A stretch of DNA of 64,000 nucleotides. Source: Burkholderiaceae bacterium. Its GTDB lineage: Bacteria > Pseudomonadota > Gammaproteobacteria > Burkholderiales > Burkholderiaceae. Shown one piece after another: positions 12,287 through 20,975 of this stretch. The DNA is taken from assembly GCA_021166835.1 (NCBI GenBank), contig JAJPEN010000069.1, positions 48,611 through 112,610 on the forward strand. Direction: 5' to 3'. The notes beneath the pieces were generated by a model. The model had not been told where the DNA came from. It saw only the letters and a program-made list of their open reading frames with translations, and did no database searches. A program made the translations under genes and the position numbers. The stretch's first letter is position 1; each line of letters begins with the position of its first letter.

Positions 12287-13405
12287 TCACAGGCCTTGCA
12301 GCGCGGCCATCTCGTCGATCAGCTGCCGCTGCAGCGCCATGAAGCGCGCGCCCGGCTGCTGCAGCGCGAAGAAGTCGGTGAAAGGGTCCTGCACCTCGGT
12401 GCGGTGGCCGGACAGTTCCTCCATCACCGCCAGGCCGCAGAAGGGCACGCAGGCCTCGGAATAGCCGCCCTCGTGCACGATGACGAGCTTTCCGCCGGCG
12501 TGGCGCGCGGCCAGTGCCTTCGCCTGCTTCGTCATCCAGCGGAACGATTCGGGATGCAGCTGCATGCGCGCCAGCGGGTCGACGCCGTTGGCATCGAGCC
12601 CGCTGGCCACGATGATCAGCTGCGGCCGGTAGCGGTCGATTGCCGGGATCACGATGCGCTCGAAGGCGTAGACGTAGGCGTCGTGGCCGCCGCCCGGCTG
12701 CAGCGGCACGTTGATGTTGAAGCCCAGGCCGGGGCCGGCGCCGCGGTCCTCGGCGCCGCTGTAGCCCGGCGGGAAGCAGTGCTCCTGGTGCAGCGACAGC
12801 GTCAGCACGTCGGCGCGGTCGTAGAAGATCTGCTGCGTGCCGTTGCCGTGGTGCACGTCCCAGTCGATCACCGCGATGCGCTCGATTCCGTGCCGCGCCC
12901 TGGCCGCCTCGATCGCGAGCGCGATGTTGTTCAGCAGGCAGAAGCCCATGCTGTGCTCGCGCAGGCAGTGGTGGCCCGGCGGCCGCGACATCGCGAAGGC
13001 ATTGGCGAACTCGCCGCGCCAGACGCTGTCCACCGCGGCGATCGCCAGCCCGGCCGACAGCTTCGCGATCTCGTAGCTGCCCCGGCCGAAGGGCGCCACC
13101 TCGCCCAGATCGCCGCCGCCGGCATCGCTCAGTCGCTTGAATTCGTCGAGGTAGCTGCGCGGGTGCACGCGCGCGAGATCTTCCTCGGTGGCCAACTGTG
13201 CGCTGCGCACGGCGAGCCGGTCGGTGAGTCCGCAGGCGTCCATCAACGACTTGATGCGCCGCTTGCTGTCGGGCGATTCGGCCATGCCGCTGCCCGCCAT
13301 GGGCTGCACCCAGCCGCCCACCGGCAGGAACAGCGCGTGCAGGCCGCCGGGCACGTGCCACAGCGTGCGTTCGTCGTGGAAGAAAGCGGTCGTCGTTGCG
13401 CTCAT
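12287..13405 (-). CDS. Class II histone-deacetylase-fold amidohydrolase
   Basis: The 372-residue protein has the zinc-dependent deacetylase fold: RPPGHH with the catalytic histidines, DWDVHHGNG and SGLDANGVDP with zinc ligands, and VHEGGYSE near the C-terminus. Bacterial relatives include acetylpolyamine amidohydrolases, so removal of an acyl group from an amine is the likely chemistry. The start at 13405 is chosen because MSATTTAFFHDERTLWHVPGG is the conserved N-terminus; the 48 extra upstream residues overlap the livM-like gene and look non-coding. It lies between livM-like and amidase genes in one operon. Confidence 0.88.
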   Translation of the reverse strand: MSATTTAFFHDERTLWHVPGGLHALFLPVGGWVQPMAGSGMAESPDSKRRIKSLMDACGLTDRLAVRSAQLATEEDLARVHPRSYLDEFKRLSDAGGGDLGEVAPFGRGSYEIAKLSAGLAIAAVDSVWRGEFANAFAMSRPPGHHCLREHSMGFCLLNNIALAIEAARARHGIERIAVIDWDVHHGNGTQQIFYDRADVLTLSLHQEHCFPPGYSGAEDRGAGPGLGFNINVPLQPGGGHDAYVYAFERIVIPAIDRYRPQLIIVASGLDANGVDPLARMQLHPESFRWMTKQAKALAARHAGGKLVIVHEGGYSEACVPFCGLAVMEELSGHRTEVQDPFTDFFALQQPGARFMALQRQLIDEMAALQGL

Positions 13406-13442
13406 GGGGCTCTCCGGTCGTGCGCGGCGCATTCGTCGTGGG

Positions 13443-14432
13443 TCATGCATCTGCTCCTTCGGTGGCGGGGGCCGGTGGCACGCGCCGCACCGGGAAGCCC
13501 TGCCAGCCCCGGTTTTCGTGCACCCAGCCCCACAGGCCGCGCGGCGCAACGAGCATCACGACGATGGCCACCAGCCCCATCGCCACCAGGTACCAGCTGC
13601 CGGACACGCCCGCCCAGGCGGTGAAGCCTTCGCGCAGCGCGAAATACAGCGCGGTGCCGAGGATCGGCCCTTCGATCGTGCCGATGCCGCCGATGATGAC
13701 GATGAACATCATCGCGACCACCCAGTTGACGTCGAAGCCGGCCTCCGGACTGACGTACATCGTGCCCATGAAGTGGGTCGCGCCGGCCAGCCCGCAGCCG
13801 AAGGCCGAGATCACGAACGCGGCGAAGCGGTTGCGCCAGACGTCGATGCCGATGCTGGTGGCGGCCAGCTCGTTGTCGCGCACGGCCATCAGGCCCAGCC
13901 CGAGGCGCGAACGCATCAGCGCGTGAACGCCGCCGACCGCCAGAAGCGCGATCAGCGCGCTGATCCAGAAAGTGTCGCGCACGAAGGTTTCGGTATCGAC
14001 CAGGCGCACCGACTTCAGCGCCACGCCGCTGGTGGCGCCCAGTTCGCGCGTCTTCGATACCAGCACGTAGACGATCTCGGCGAAGACCCAGATGCCCACC
14101 GAGAAGTAGGCGTCGCGCAGCCGGAACAGCAGCGGCGCGATCAGCGCGGCCAGCACGGCACAGGCCGCGCCGGCCGCGGGCGCCAGCAGAAAGGGGTGGA
14201 TCTCGAAGCGGTCCGAGACGTAGAAGAGCAGGTATGCACCGACGCCGATGAAGGCCTGGTGGCCGAACGAGACGAGCCCCGTGTAGCCGGCGAGCAGGTT
14301 CCACATCTGCGCCATCGCGAGCATCAGCAGGATCTCGGAACCCAGGCGCAGCCAGCCGGCGTCGAGCTGCGTCGGCGCGGCCGCCACCAGCAGCGCGTAG
14401 CCGAGCAGGGCGGCGATGCCGAGCGGCTTCAT
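13443..14432 (-). CDS. Branched-chain-type ABC transporter permease (LivM-like)
   Basis: The 329-residue protein has multiple hydrophobic segments and the LivM motifs LAGYTGLVSFGHQAFIGVGA and the cytoplasmic loop GLMAVRDNELAATSIGID with GGIGTIEGP. It forms a heteromeric permease with the LivH-like gene just upstream, with which it overlaps by four bases (ATGA). The transporter belongs to the hydrophobic amino acid (HAAT) family, whose members also take up amides, urea and aromatic acids; the local enzymes suggest an amide or amine substrate. Confidence 0.92.
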   Translation of the reverse strand: MKPLGIAALLGYALLVAAAPTQLDAGWLRLGSEILLMLAMAQMWNLLAGYTGLVSFGHQAFIGVGAYLLFYVSDRFEIHPFLLAPAAGAACAVLAALIAPLLFRLRDAYFSVGIWVFAEIVYVLVSKTRELGATSGVALKSVRLVDTETFVRDTFWISALIALLAVGGVHALMRSRLGLGLMAVRDNELAATSIGIDVWRNRFAAFVISAFGCGLAGATHFMGTMYVSPEAGFDVNWVVAMMFIVIIGGIGTIEGPILGTALYFALREGFTAWAGVSGSWYLVAMGLVAIVVMLVAPRGLWGWVHENRGWQGFPVRRVPPAPATEGADA

Positions 14433-15295
14433 CGTCCGCGCCCCGCCAGGCCGGTGGGCCGCAGGATCAGCACGACGAAGAACAGCAGGTGCGCGTACAG
14501 CGAGCCGGCGTTGGAGTCGATCTTCTGCCCCAGCAGCTGCGCGACGCCCAGCGCCATGCCGCCGGCGAAGGCGCCCCAGAAGGAGCCGAGTCCGCCGAGG
14601 ATCACCACCTCGAAGGCGATCAGCAGTCGCTCGACGCCCGAGTAGGGCGTGAACGAGGTGCGCAGCGCGAGCAGCATGCCGGCCACCGCGGTGAAGGCCA
14701 GTGCCAGGCCCATCACGGTGTTGTAGACGCGGTTCGGCTCCACCCCCATCAGCCGCACGATGCGGAAGTTGTCGGAGGTGGCGCGCACGATGCGGCCCCA
14801 TTCGGTACGCGTCAGCAGCCATTGCAGCGCGAAGAACATCACTGCGGCGATCGCCAGCGCCGTCAGCGGGAAGAGGCCGATGCGCAGGCCGAGGAGGTCG
14901 ATGCCGGCGCGCGTGAACTGTCCGCCGTCGAGCGCGCGCGGATCGGTGCCGAAGATCTCGACCATCAGGTTGCGCAGCACGACCGCGAGACCGAAAGTCA
15001 GCAGCAACGGCGTCAGCGGGTCGCCGGTGCGAACGGCGCGGTTCACGAGCAGCGCCTGCAGCGCGTAGCCGACCCCGAAGGCCGCCACCGCCACCGGAAG
15101 CACCCACAGCAGCGGCGGCACGCCCGGCGCCATCGCCGCCAGCGTCGTGCCGGCGTAGGCGGCGAGCACGATGAACTCGCCGTGCGCCAGGTTGACGACG
15201 CGCATCACGCCGAACACCAGCGCCAGGCCCAGGCCGAACAGGCCGTACAGGCCGCCGAGCAGCAGGCCGTTGACGATCGTCTCGATCCAGTCCAT
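14429..15295 (-). CDS. Branched-chain-type ABC transporter permease (LivH-like)
   Basis: The 288-residue membrane protein has the LivH hallmarks GLLLGGLYGLFGLGLALVFG, NLAHGEF and the loop ATSDNFRIVRLMGV followed by EVVILGGLGSFWG. It overlaps the LivF-like gene upstream and the LivM-like gene downstream, each by an ATGA junction, so the three are translationally coupled. Confidence 0.92.
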   Translation of the reverse strand: MDWIETIVNGLLLGGLYGLFGLGLALVFGVMRVVNLAHGEFIVLAAYAGTTLAAMAPGVPPLLWVLPVAVAAFGVGYALQALLVNRAVRTGDPLTPLLLTFGLAVVLRNLMVEIFGTDPRALDGGQFTRAGIDLLGLRIGLFPLTALAIAAVMFFALQWLLTRTEWGRIVRATSDNFRIVRLMGVEPNRVYNTVMGLALAFTAVAGMLLALRTSFTPYSGVERLLIAFEVVILGGLGSFWGAFAGGMALGVAQLLGQKIDSNAGSLYAHLLFFVVLILRPTGLAGRGR

Positions 15296-15999
15296 CAGTG
15301 CCCGAAGTAGGCCTGCGCGATCTGCGCGTGATCGAAGGCGCCGGCCGCTCCCTGCAGCGTGACGCGGCCCTTGAGCAGGCAGCACACGCGGTCGGCGCTC
15401 TGGCAGGCTCGCCGCACGTCCTGCTCGACCAGCACGATAGCCAGTCCCTCGCCGCGGATGCGTTGCAGCGACGCGTAGATCTGCTCGACCACCATCGGCG
15501 CCAGGCCGAGCGAGATCTCGTCGCACAGCAGCAGCCGCGGATTGCACAGCAGCGCGCGAGCGATCGCCACCATCTGCTGCTGGCCGCCGGACAGCGCGGT
15601 TGCCGGGCGATGCCGGAACTCCTCGAGCACCGGGAACAGTTCGTAGACGCGCGGCAGCGTCCACGGCCCGCTGCGCCGCGTGCGCAACCCCATGCGCAGG
15701 TTCTCTTCGACGCCGAGCGACGGGAACAGCATGCGCCCTTCGGGCACCAGCGCGATGCCGGCGCGCGCCAGCGCCTCGGCCGGTTGGCCCAGCACCGGCA
15801 CGCCGCCGAAACGGACCGCGCCGGCGGCGCGCCCCTCCAGCAGCCCGCAGACCGCGCCGAGCAGCGTCGACTTGCCCGCGCCGTTGGCGCCGATCAGGGC
15901 CAGCACGCCGCCCTCGTCGAGCTGCATCGACACGCCGTACAGTGCCTGCAGGTCGCCGTACCAGACCTGCAGCGATTCGATGTCGAGCAGCGCCGCCAT
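15295..15999 (-). CDS. Branched-chain-type ABC transporter ATPase (LivF-like)
   Basis: The 234-residue ATPase has Walker A GANGAGKST (37-45), the signature LSGGQ (136-140) and Walker B LLLCDE (about 156-161), with the LivF-typical VPEGRMLFPSL. It pairs with the LivG-like ATPase encoded upstream, whose stop overlaps this start (ATGA at 15999). Longer readings of this frame run into unrelated sequence. Confidence 0.93.
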   Translation of the reverse strand: MAALLDIESLQVWYGDLQALYGVSMQLDEGGVLALIGANGAGKSTLLGAVCGLLEGRAAGAVRFGGVPVLGQPAEALARAGIALVPEGRMLFPSLGVEENLRMGLRTRRSGPWTLPRVYELFPVLEEFRHRPATALSGGQQQMVAIARALLCNPRLLLCDEISLGLAPMVVEQIYASLQRIRGEGLAIVLVEQDVRRACQSADRVCCLLKGRVTLQGAAGAFDHAQIAQAYFGH

Positions 16000-16715
16000 C
16001 AGCCGTCCGCCGGCAGGCCCATGTAGATCTCGCGCACCTCGCGGCTGGCCATCGCCTCGGCCGGCGGCGCCTCGAGCAGCTTGCGGCCGTAGTGCAGCAC
16101 GAGAATGCGGTCGGCCACCGCATGCAGCGCCTGCGGAATGTGCTCGATCCACATCACCGCGTATTCGGACTTCAGCTCGGCCACCAGCGCGACGAGCAGG
16201 GCGACCTCCGGTTCGGTGAGTCCGGCCGCCACCTCGTCGAGCAGCAGCAGCTTGGGGGCCGTGGCGAGGGCTTTCGCCACCTCCAGCCGCTTGCGGTCGA
16301 GCAGCGGCAGCCGCCCGGCCGGCTCCGCGCCGAGCGCCGCCAGGCCGCTGCGCTGCAGCGCGGCCTGGGCGCGCACCGCAGCACGCGCGCCGTCGAGGCC
16401 GGCGCCGAAGGTCGCGGCGGCCAGCACGTTCTCGAACACCGTCAACGTGGGGAAGGGCTGCGGGATCTGGAAGGCGCGCGCCACGCCCAGGCGCGCGCGC
16501 TGGTGCGCCGCCTTGCGCGTGAGCTCGATGCCGTCGAGCCGGATGCTGCCGGCGTCGGCGGCCGCCACCCCGGTGATCAGGTTGAACAGCGAGCTCTTGC
16601 CTGCGCCGTTCGGTCCGATCACGCCCAGGCAGTGGCCGGTGTCCAGCGTGAAGGCGATGTCGTGGGCGACGACGATCTCGCCGTACTTCTTCGACAGCCC
16701 CTGCACCTGCAGCAA
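15999..16715 (-). CDS. Branched-chain-type ABC transporter ATPase (LivG-like)
   Basis: The 238-residue ATPase has Walker A GPNGAGKSS (34-42), the LivG-typical ARAFQIPQPFPTLTVFENV and Walker B KLLLLDE. The ABC signature is divergent: LPLLDRKRLE replaces the usual LSGGQ-type motif at about 136-145, a variation known in some LivG proteins. No ATG lies between the preceding stop and the homologous region; the TTG at 16715, with a GGAG upstream, or the GTG at 16706 must be the start. Confidence 0.9.
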   Translation of the reverse strand: MLQVQGLSKKYGEIVVAHDIAFTLDTGHCLGVIGPNGAGKSSLFNLITGVAAADAGSIRLDGIELTRKAAHQRARLGVARAFQIPQPFPTLTVFENVLAAATFGAGLDGARAAVRAQAALQRSGLAALGAEPAGRLPLLDRKRLEVAKALATAPKLLLLDEVAAGLTEPEVALLVALVAELKSEYAVMWIEHIPQALHAVADRILVLHYGRKLLEAPPAEAMASREVREIYMGLPADG

Positions 16716-16754
16716 GGCGGCGGCTCCGCTCGCGTCGACGCGGGCTTCGGCTTC

Positions 16755-18086
16755 TCAGGTGCGTTGCAGCGCCGACAGCAGCCTCAGCTCCGATTCGACC
16801 GGAATGTTCGGCGCGGTGCTGTTGTGCGTGATCAGCAGCTCGAAGGGGAACTTTCCGCCCCTCGTCTTGCGCCACTGGCCGCCGACCATCTGCGTGACGG
16901 CGATGCTCTTGATCGGGCTGTCCCGGAAGTCGATCGGCCCGATGATCGAGTCGAGCTTCATCTTCGCGATCGCATCGCGCACCGCCTTGCGGTCCTTCGG
17001 GTCGCCGGCGCCCTTCAGCGCGGCCAGGCCGGTTTCCCACAGCGCGTGGCCGTAGCCGATCGGCTGCGTCCACTGCCGGCCGCTGCTCGCCTCCCATTCT
17101 GCGGCGAGCTCCTTCGCGCTCTGGCCGGTGATCGAGGACCTGTATGGGAAGGCCGGCGTCCACCAGATCTCGGTGGACATGCCGTCGCCGGAGTCGCCCA
17201 GCGCCTGCACGCCGCTCGGGAACAGGAAGGAGGCGGCCATCGTCACCACCTCCGGCTTCAGGCCGGCCTGCTGCGCCTGCTTCCAGAAGGTGGCGAAGTG
17301 GTTCGCGTAGGCGAAGCCCGAGACGATCTGCGCGTTGCCGGCCTTGAAGGCCGACACCTGGTTGGAGAAGTCGTCGGTGGCGATCTTGAAGAAGCCGGTG
17401 TTGATCTCCTTGAAGCCGAACTGCTTCGCGCCGGCCGGCAGGCCGGTCTTCGCGTCGGCGAAGGCCTGCCCGGGAGGATTGTCGATGTAGAAGGTGCCGA
17501 CGATCTTGTTGGTCTGCACGCCATTCCACATGCCGAAGAAGTTCTTCAGCACGTCGTCGGCGCCCCAGAAGAAGTGGAACGAGTACGGGAAGCCCTTCTC
17601 CGGCGTCGAGCCGCGGCCGAACGTGAATGCCTGCCACGGCGCCATCGTCGAGATCATCGGGATGCCGTTGACGTCGCAGAGCTGCCCGGCCGGACCGGCG
17701 GCGTCGAAGTCCTGGACCAGCACCAGGTCGACCTTGTCGCGCAGCACGACTTCACTGGCGACCGTCTGCGAGCGGTTCGGGTCGGACTGGTTGTCCTTCA
17801 GCACGACCTCGACGGCGTATTTCCTGCCGCCGATCTGCACGCCGTCCTTGACGGCAGCCTTGAACTTGTCGAGCGTCCAGTTGTCGGCCTCGCCGAAGTT
17901 CGCCCGCACGCCCGATAGCGCGGTGATGTAGCCGATGCGGATCGTGCTGCGCGACTGTCCCAGCGCCAGCGCCGGCATGCCGAGCGCGGCCGCGGCGCCC
18001 GCGCCTGCGGCCAGCACGCGGCGGCGCATCGGTGCGGGGAGGCCGTCGTTCGTCGTGGACACGGTGCTCATCGCGGCCTCCCTCAT
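16755..18086 (-). CDS. Periplasmic substrate-binding protein of the ABC importer
   Basis: The 443-residue protein has an MRRRVLAAGAGAAAALG leader that resembles a Tat or Sec signal, then a type I periplasmic binding fold (IRIGYITALSGVRANFGEAD). It is the first gene of the seven-gene transporter/HDAC/amidase operon and probably sets its substrate specificity. Two starts are possible, 18086 and 18071, because the segment GAGGCCGCGATGA is repeated there and each ATG has its own purine-rich ribosome site. A promoter and MarR-type operator lie 43-72 bases upstream. Confidence 0.88.
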   Translation of the reverse strand: MREAAMSTVSTTNDGLPAPMRRRVLAAGAGAAAALGMPALALGQSRSTIRIGYITALSGVRANFGEADNWTLDKFKAAVKDGVQIGGRKYAVEVVLKDNQSDPNRSQTVASEVVLRDKVDLVLVQDFDAAGPAGQLCDVNGIPMISTMAPWQAFTFGRGSTPEKGFPYSFHFFWGADDVLKNFFGMWNGVQTNKIVGTFYIDNPPGQAFADAKTGLPAGAKQFGFKEINTGFFKIATDDFSNQVSAFKAGNAQIVSGFAYANHFATFWKQAQQAGLKPEVVTMAASFLFPSGVQALGDSGDGMSTEIWWTPAFPYRSSITGQSAKELAAEWEASSGRQWTQPIGYGHALWETGLAALKGAGDPKDRKAVRDAIAKMKLDSIIGPIDFRDSPIKSIAVTQMVGGQWRKTRGGKFPFELLITHNSTAPNIPVESELRLLSALQRT

Positions 18087-18128
18087 CGCGGCCTCCTCGT
18101 CTTCGCTCGTTTTCGTGGTATGCGATGC

Positions 18129-18158
18129 ATGCTAGGAGCGCATAGTTTCGTTGTCAAC
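18129..18158 (-). promoter_or_regulatory. Promoter with predicted MarR operator for the transporter operon
   Basis: Reading the minus strand, TTGACA (18152-18157) is followed by a 17-base spacer and TAGCAT (18129-18134), a good sigma70 promoter facing the binding-protein gene. The -35 hexamer lies inside the 13-base sequence TTTCGTTGTCAAC (18146-18158 on the plus strand), which also occurs twice near the MarR gene at 24529 and 24595. Its core GTTGTCAAC is a palindrome with a single central base. A repressor bound here would block the -35 region. Confidence 0.7.
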
Positions 18159-18175
18159 AGAATCATCGGGTCGCT

Positions 18176-18931
18176 TCAGAAGCCCCGCGCCGGCGTCGCG
18201 ATCCGACCGCCGCCGTCGGCCACCAGCACCGCGCCGGTGACGAAAGAGGCCTCGTCGCTCGCCAGGAAGCGGATGCACGCGGCCATCTCCTCGGGCCGGG
18301 CCAGGCGCCGCAGCGCCAGCCGCGAGGCCAGCGCTTCGGTCTCCTGCGCGACGCTGCGGCCCGACTTCCGGGCCGCCTCCTGCAGTTCGGCTTCGGCCAT
18401 CGCGGTGGCGGTCCAGCCGGGGCACAGGCAGTTGGCGCGGATGCCGTCCACGCCGTGAGCGAAAGCGATGTTGCGGGTGTACGCGACCACGCCGGCCTTG
18501 GCTGGCGCATAGCTCGCGCTGCCGGGTGTGGAGTTGAAGGCCGCCACCGAAGCGACGTTGACGATCGCGCCGCCGCCGGCTGCGCGCATCAGCGGGATCG
18601 CGGCGCGGCACACGCGCATCGTGCCGGTGAGGTTGACCGCGAGCATGCGTTCCCAGGTGGCGTCCTCGACGTTCTCGGGGTCGTCGGCCGCGACGACACC
18701 GGCTGCGTTGACGACGATGTGCGGGCCGCCCGCGCGGCGCGCGGCGTCGATGGCCGCGTCGACGTCGCGCTGCAGCGTGACGTCGCCGACGAGCGCGGTC
18801 ACGCCGGCGCGCGCCGCGGCGCTCGCGCGGTCGAAGGCGACGACCCGGATGCCGTCGGCGACGAAACGCTCGACAGTGGCCGCGCCGATGCCGCTGGCCG
18901 CTCCGGTCACCAGCGCCACGCGTGCATTCAC
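18176..18931 (-). CDS. Short-chain dehydrogenase/reductase (first of two)
   Basis: The 251-residue classical SDR has the cofactor motif TGAASGIG (9-16), NAAG, and the catalytic S128, Y141 and K145. The GTG start at 18931 overlaps the stop of the Tm-1-like gene (GTGA), so it is the last gene of the operon read from 24411. The Asp in VAFDRAS after the second beta strand favours NAD(H). The substrate is unknown; an alcohol or aldehyde-derived hydroxy acid produced after transamination would fit the context. Confidence 0.88.
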   Translation of the reverse strand: MNARVALVTGAASGIGAATVERFVADGIRVVAFDRASAAARAGVTALVGDVTLQRDVDAAIDAARRAGGPHIVVNAAGVVAADDPENVEDATWERMLAVNLTGTMRVCRAAIPLMRAAGGGAIVNVASVAAFNSTPGSASYAPAKAGVVAYTRNIAFAHGVDGIRANCLCPGWTATAMAEAELQEAARKSGRSVAQETEALASRLALRRLARPEEMAACIRFLASDEASFVTGAVLVADGGGRIATPARGF

Positions 18932-20172
18932 GCTTCGCTCCGGCCGCGCGGCACGAGGCCCGCGGCCACCCAGCGGTCGAACACGCCGAGCACGGTGTCG
19001 CAGAACTGCGGATCGTTGATGTGCGCGTCGATCTCGATCAGTTCGGCGGGCGGCCGCACCGCGCCGCGCATCGCGTCGGTGAACGCGCCGAGCCCCTCGG
19101 CGTCGTGCAGCGCCTCGCCCGGCCGGTCCCAGCCCTCGATGCCGCCGCGCGGCAGCACGAAGGCGGTGGGTCCCTTCGCACGTGCGAGCTTCTCGCCGAT
19201 CACGCGCGCCGCGTGTCGTCGTTCGTCCGGCGTCATCAGCACCGAGGCGATCAGCCGGTTGTGCGCGTGGTAGGGCCGCTGCGCGAAGTCGGCGCGCACC
19301 GGCTTCCAGGCCTGCATGTCGATCATGTCCAGCGCGCCGGGCGCGACGATCTGCGGGATGCCCATCGCGCCGGCGGTCTCGAGGCGGCGTGCGCCCGAGG
19401 TGACGACCGAGCCGTGCACCTCGTTGCCGACCTCCTGCAGGCACAGGTCCAGCACCGCCGCGATGCGCCGCTGCCCGGCCAGCGACTCGATCGCGCGCCC
19501 GCCCATGCCGGTGCAGTGGAACACTGCGACTTCGTAGCCGCGCTCTTCGAGCGCGGGCTTGAGCGTGAGCATGTAGGTCAGCACGCTGCTGCCGAGCGAG
19601 CTGATCGCCACCAGCGGTGCGCCCTGCGGCAGCGGCCGGGCGACCCGGCTCGCGCCCAGCACCGCGCCGGCTGCCTGCGCCAGGATCGAGCGGCAGATCG
19701 TGTTCAGTCCGTACAGGCCGCCCGACCACAGGATCATCATCAGGTCCGGCGCCAGCCGGTCGGGCGGGATCAGGTGCGAGTAGGCCACTGTCGAGACGAC
19801 GAACTTGGGCATGCCCAGCGGCAATGCCGCGGTGACGTCGAGCGCCAGGTCGGTACCCATCGTGCCGCCCAGCGCGAGCAGTCCGTGCACGCGGCCCTCG
19901 CCGTACAGGCGCAGCGCGAGCGCGACGGCGCCTTCGGCCATCTTCGTCATCGCGTCGTTCTCGTCGCCGAGCGCGGCGATCGCCTGCACGGTGGTGCCCG
20001 CCGCGGCCGCCACCTCGGTGTTCGGGTGCTCGGGCGCGAAGCGCGGCTGGCCGAGCACGCCTACGTCCATGATCGACGCGCCGCCGCCGCCTTCCTCGAT
20101 GCAGCGCTTCATGAACAACAGTTCGTCGGCCTTGGTGTCGGCGGTGCCGACGATCAGGATGTTCGGCTTCAT
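18928..20172 (-). CDS. Tm-1-like ATP-binding domain protein (UPF0261 family)
   Basis: The 414-residue protein begins MKPNILIVGTADTKADELLF and contains GGTMGTDLALDVTAALPLG and HCTGMGGRAIESLA, characteristic of the UPF0261 family, which is homologous to the N-terminal half of the plant antiviral protein Tm-1. The bacterial function is not established. It overlaps both neighbours by four bases (ATGA upstream, GTGA downstream), so it is tightly coupled to the two SDR genes and presumably takes part in the same pathway. Confidence 0.85.
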   Translation of the reverse strand: MKPNILIVGTADTKADELLFMKRCIEEGGGGASIMDVGVLGQPRFAPEHPNTEVAAAAGTTVQAIAALGDENDAMTKMAEGAVALALRLYGEGRVHGLLALGGTMGTDLALDVTAALPLGMPKFVVSTVAYSHLIPPDRLAPDLMMILWSGGLYGLNTICRSILAQAAGAVLGASRVARPLPQGAPLVAISSLGSSVLTYMLTLKPALEERGYEVAVFHCTGMGGRAIESLAGQRRIAAVLDLCLQEVGNEVHGSVVTSGARRLETAGAMGIPQIVAPGALDMIDMQAWKPVRADFAQRPYHAHNRLIASVLMTPDERRHAARVIGEKLARAKGPTAFVLPRGGIEGWDRPGEALHDAEGLGAFTDAMRGAVRPPAELIEIDAHINDPQFCDTVLGVFDRWVAAGLVPRGRSEA

Positions 20173-20975
20173 GACCGGTCTCTTGCGTGAAAGTCGTCCA
20201 TTACCTGCCCCGACTCGGGCAGCGTCATGCCGCCGTCGACCACCAGCGTCTGCCCGGTGACCCAGCGCGCCTCGTCGCTCGCGAGGTACAGCATGGCGAA
20301 GGCGATGTCGTCGGGCTCGCCGGCCGTGCCCAGCGGAATCTCGCGCTCGAGCGCGCGTCGGGTGTCGGGCCGGCTGAGCCGTCCGCGCTGCTTCGCGACG
20401 AAACCCGGCTCGACGCCGTTGACGGTGATGCGGTACGGCGCCAGCTCGAGCGCGGCCGAGCGGATGAAGCCGTTGACGCCGGCCTTGGCCGCGGCGTAGT
20501 GCGCCGAGTCGAGCATCGCGACCCGCGGGCCGGTCACCGACGAAGTGACGACGATGCGGCCGCCGCCGGCCTTGAGCTGCGGCAGTGCCGCCTGCGTCAG
20601 CCAGAAGCAGCTCTCCAGGTTCAACTGCAGCGTCTCGCGCAGGCTGTTCTCGCTCAGCGCTTCGATGCTGGACCAGGGACAGCCGCCGGCGTTGTGCACG
20701 AGAATCCGCAGCGCACCGAAGGCCGCCACCGTATCGGCCACGGCCTGGCGGCAGCCGGCCCGGTCGGCCGCGAAGGCGGTGGCACGCGCGGAGAAGCCGC
20801 GCTCGCGCAGTGCGGCGGCCACTTCCTCGGCCGCCTCCCGCGATCGGTTGGCCAGCATCACGGCGGCGCCGGCCTCGGCCAGCCGCGTGGCGATCGCCGC
20901 GCCGATCCCGCGGCCCGCGCCGGTGACCAGCGCGATCCTGCCGTCGAGGCGGAAGGTGCTCACTGCGGTGCTCAC
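20169..20975 (-). CDS. Short-chain dehydrogenase/reductase (second of two)
   Basis: The 268-residue classical SDR has TGAGRGIG (18-25), NAGG, a catalytic serine at 145/146, Y160 and K164. The Asn-Arg pair after beta strand 2 (LANRSRE) suggests NADP(H). The GTG start at 20975 overlaps the stop of the aminotransferase gene; a second in-frame GTG lies 12 bases on in a repeated GTGAGCACC context, so the exact start is uncertain. It differs clearly from the SDR at 18176. Confidence 0.88.
   Translation of the reverse strand: MSTAVSTFRLDGRIALVTGAGRGIGAAIATRLAEAGAAVMLANRSREAAEEVAAALRERGFSARATAFAADRAGCRQAVADTVAAFGALRILVHNAGGCPWSSIEALSENSLRETLQLNLESCFWLTQAALPQLKAGGGRIVVTSSVTGPRVAMLDSAHYAAAKAGVNGFIRSAALELAPYRITVNGVEPGFVAKQRGRLSRPDTRRALEREIPLGTAGEPDDIAFAMLYLASDEARWVTGQTLVVDGGMTLPESGQVMDDFHARDRS

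Noticed and set aside
15600..17918. Plus-strand open frame of 772 codons
   Set aside because: It is the shadow of the livF, livG and binding-protein genes, whose Walker motifs and signal peptide read on the other strand.
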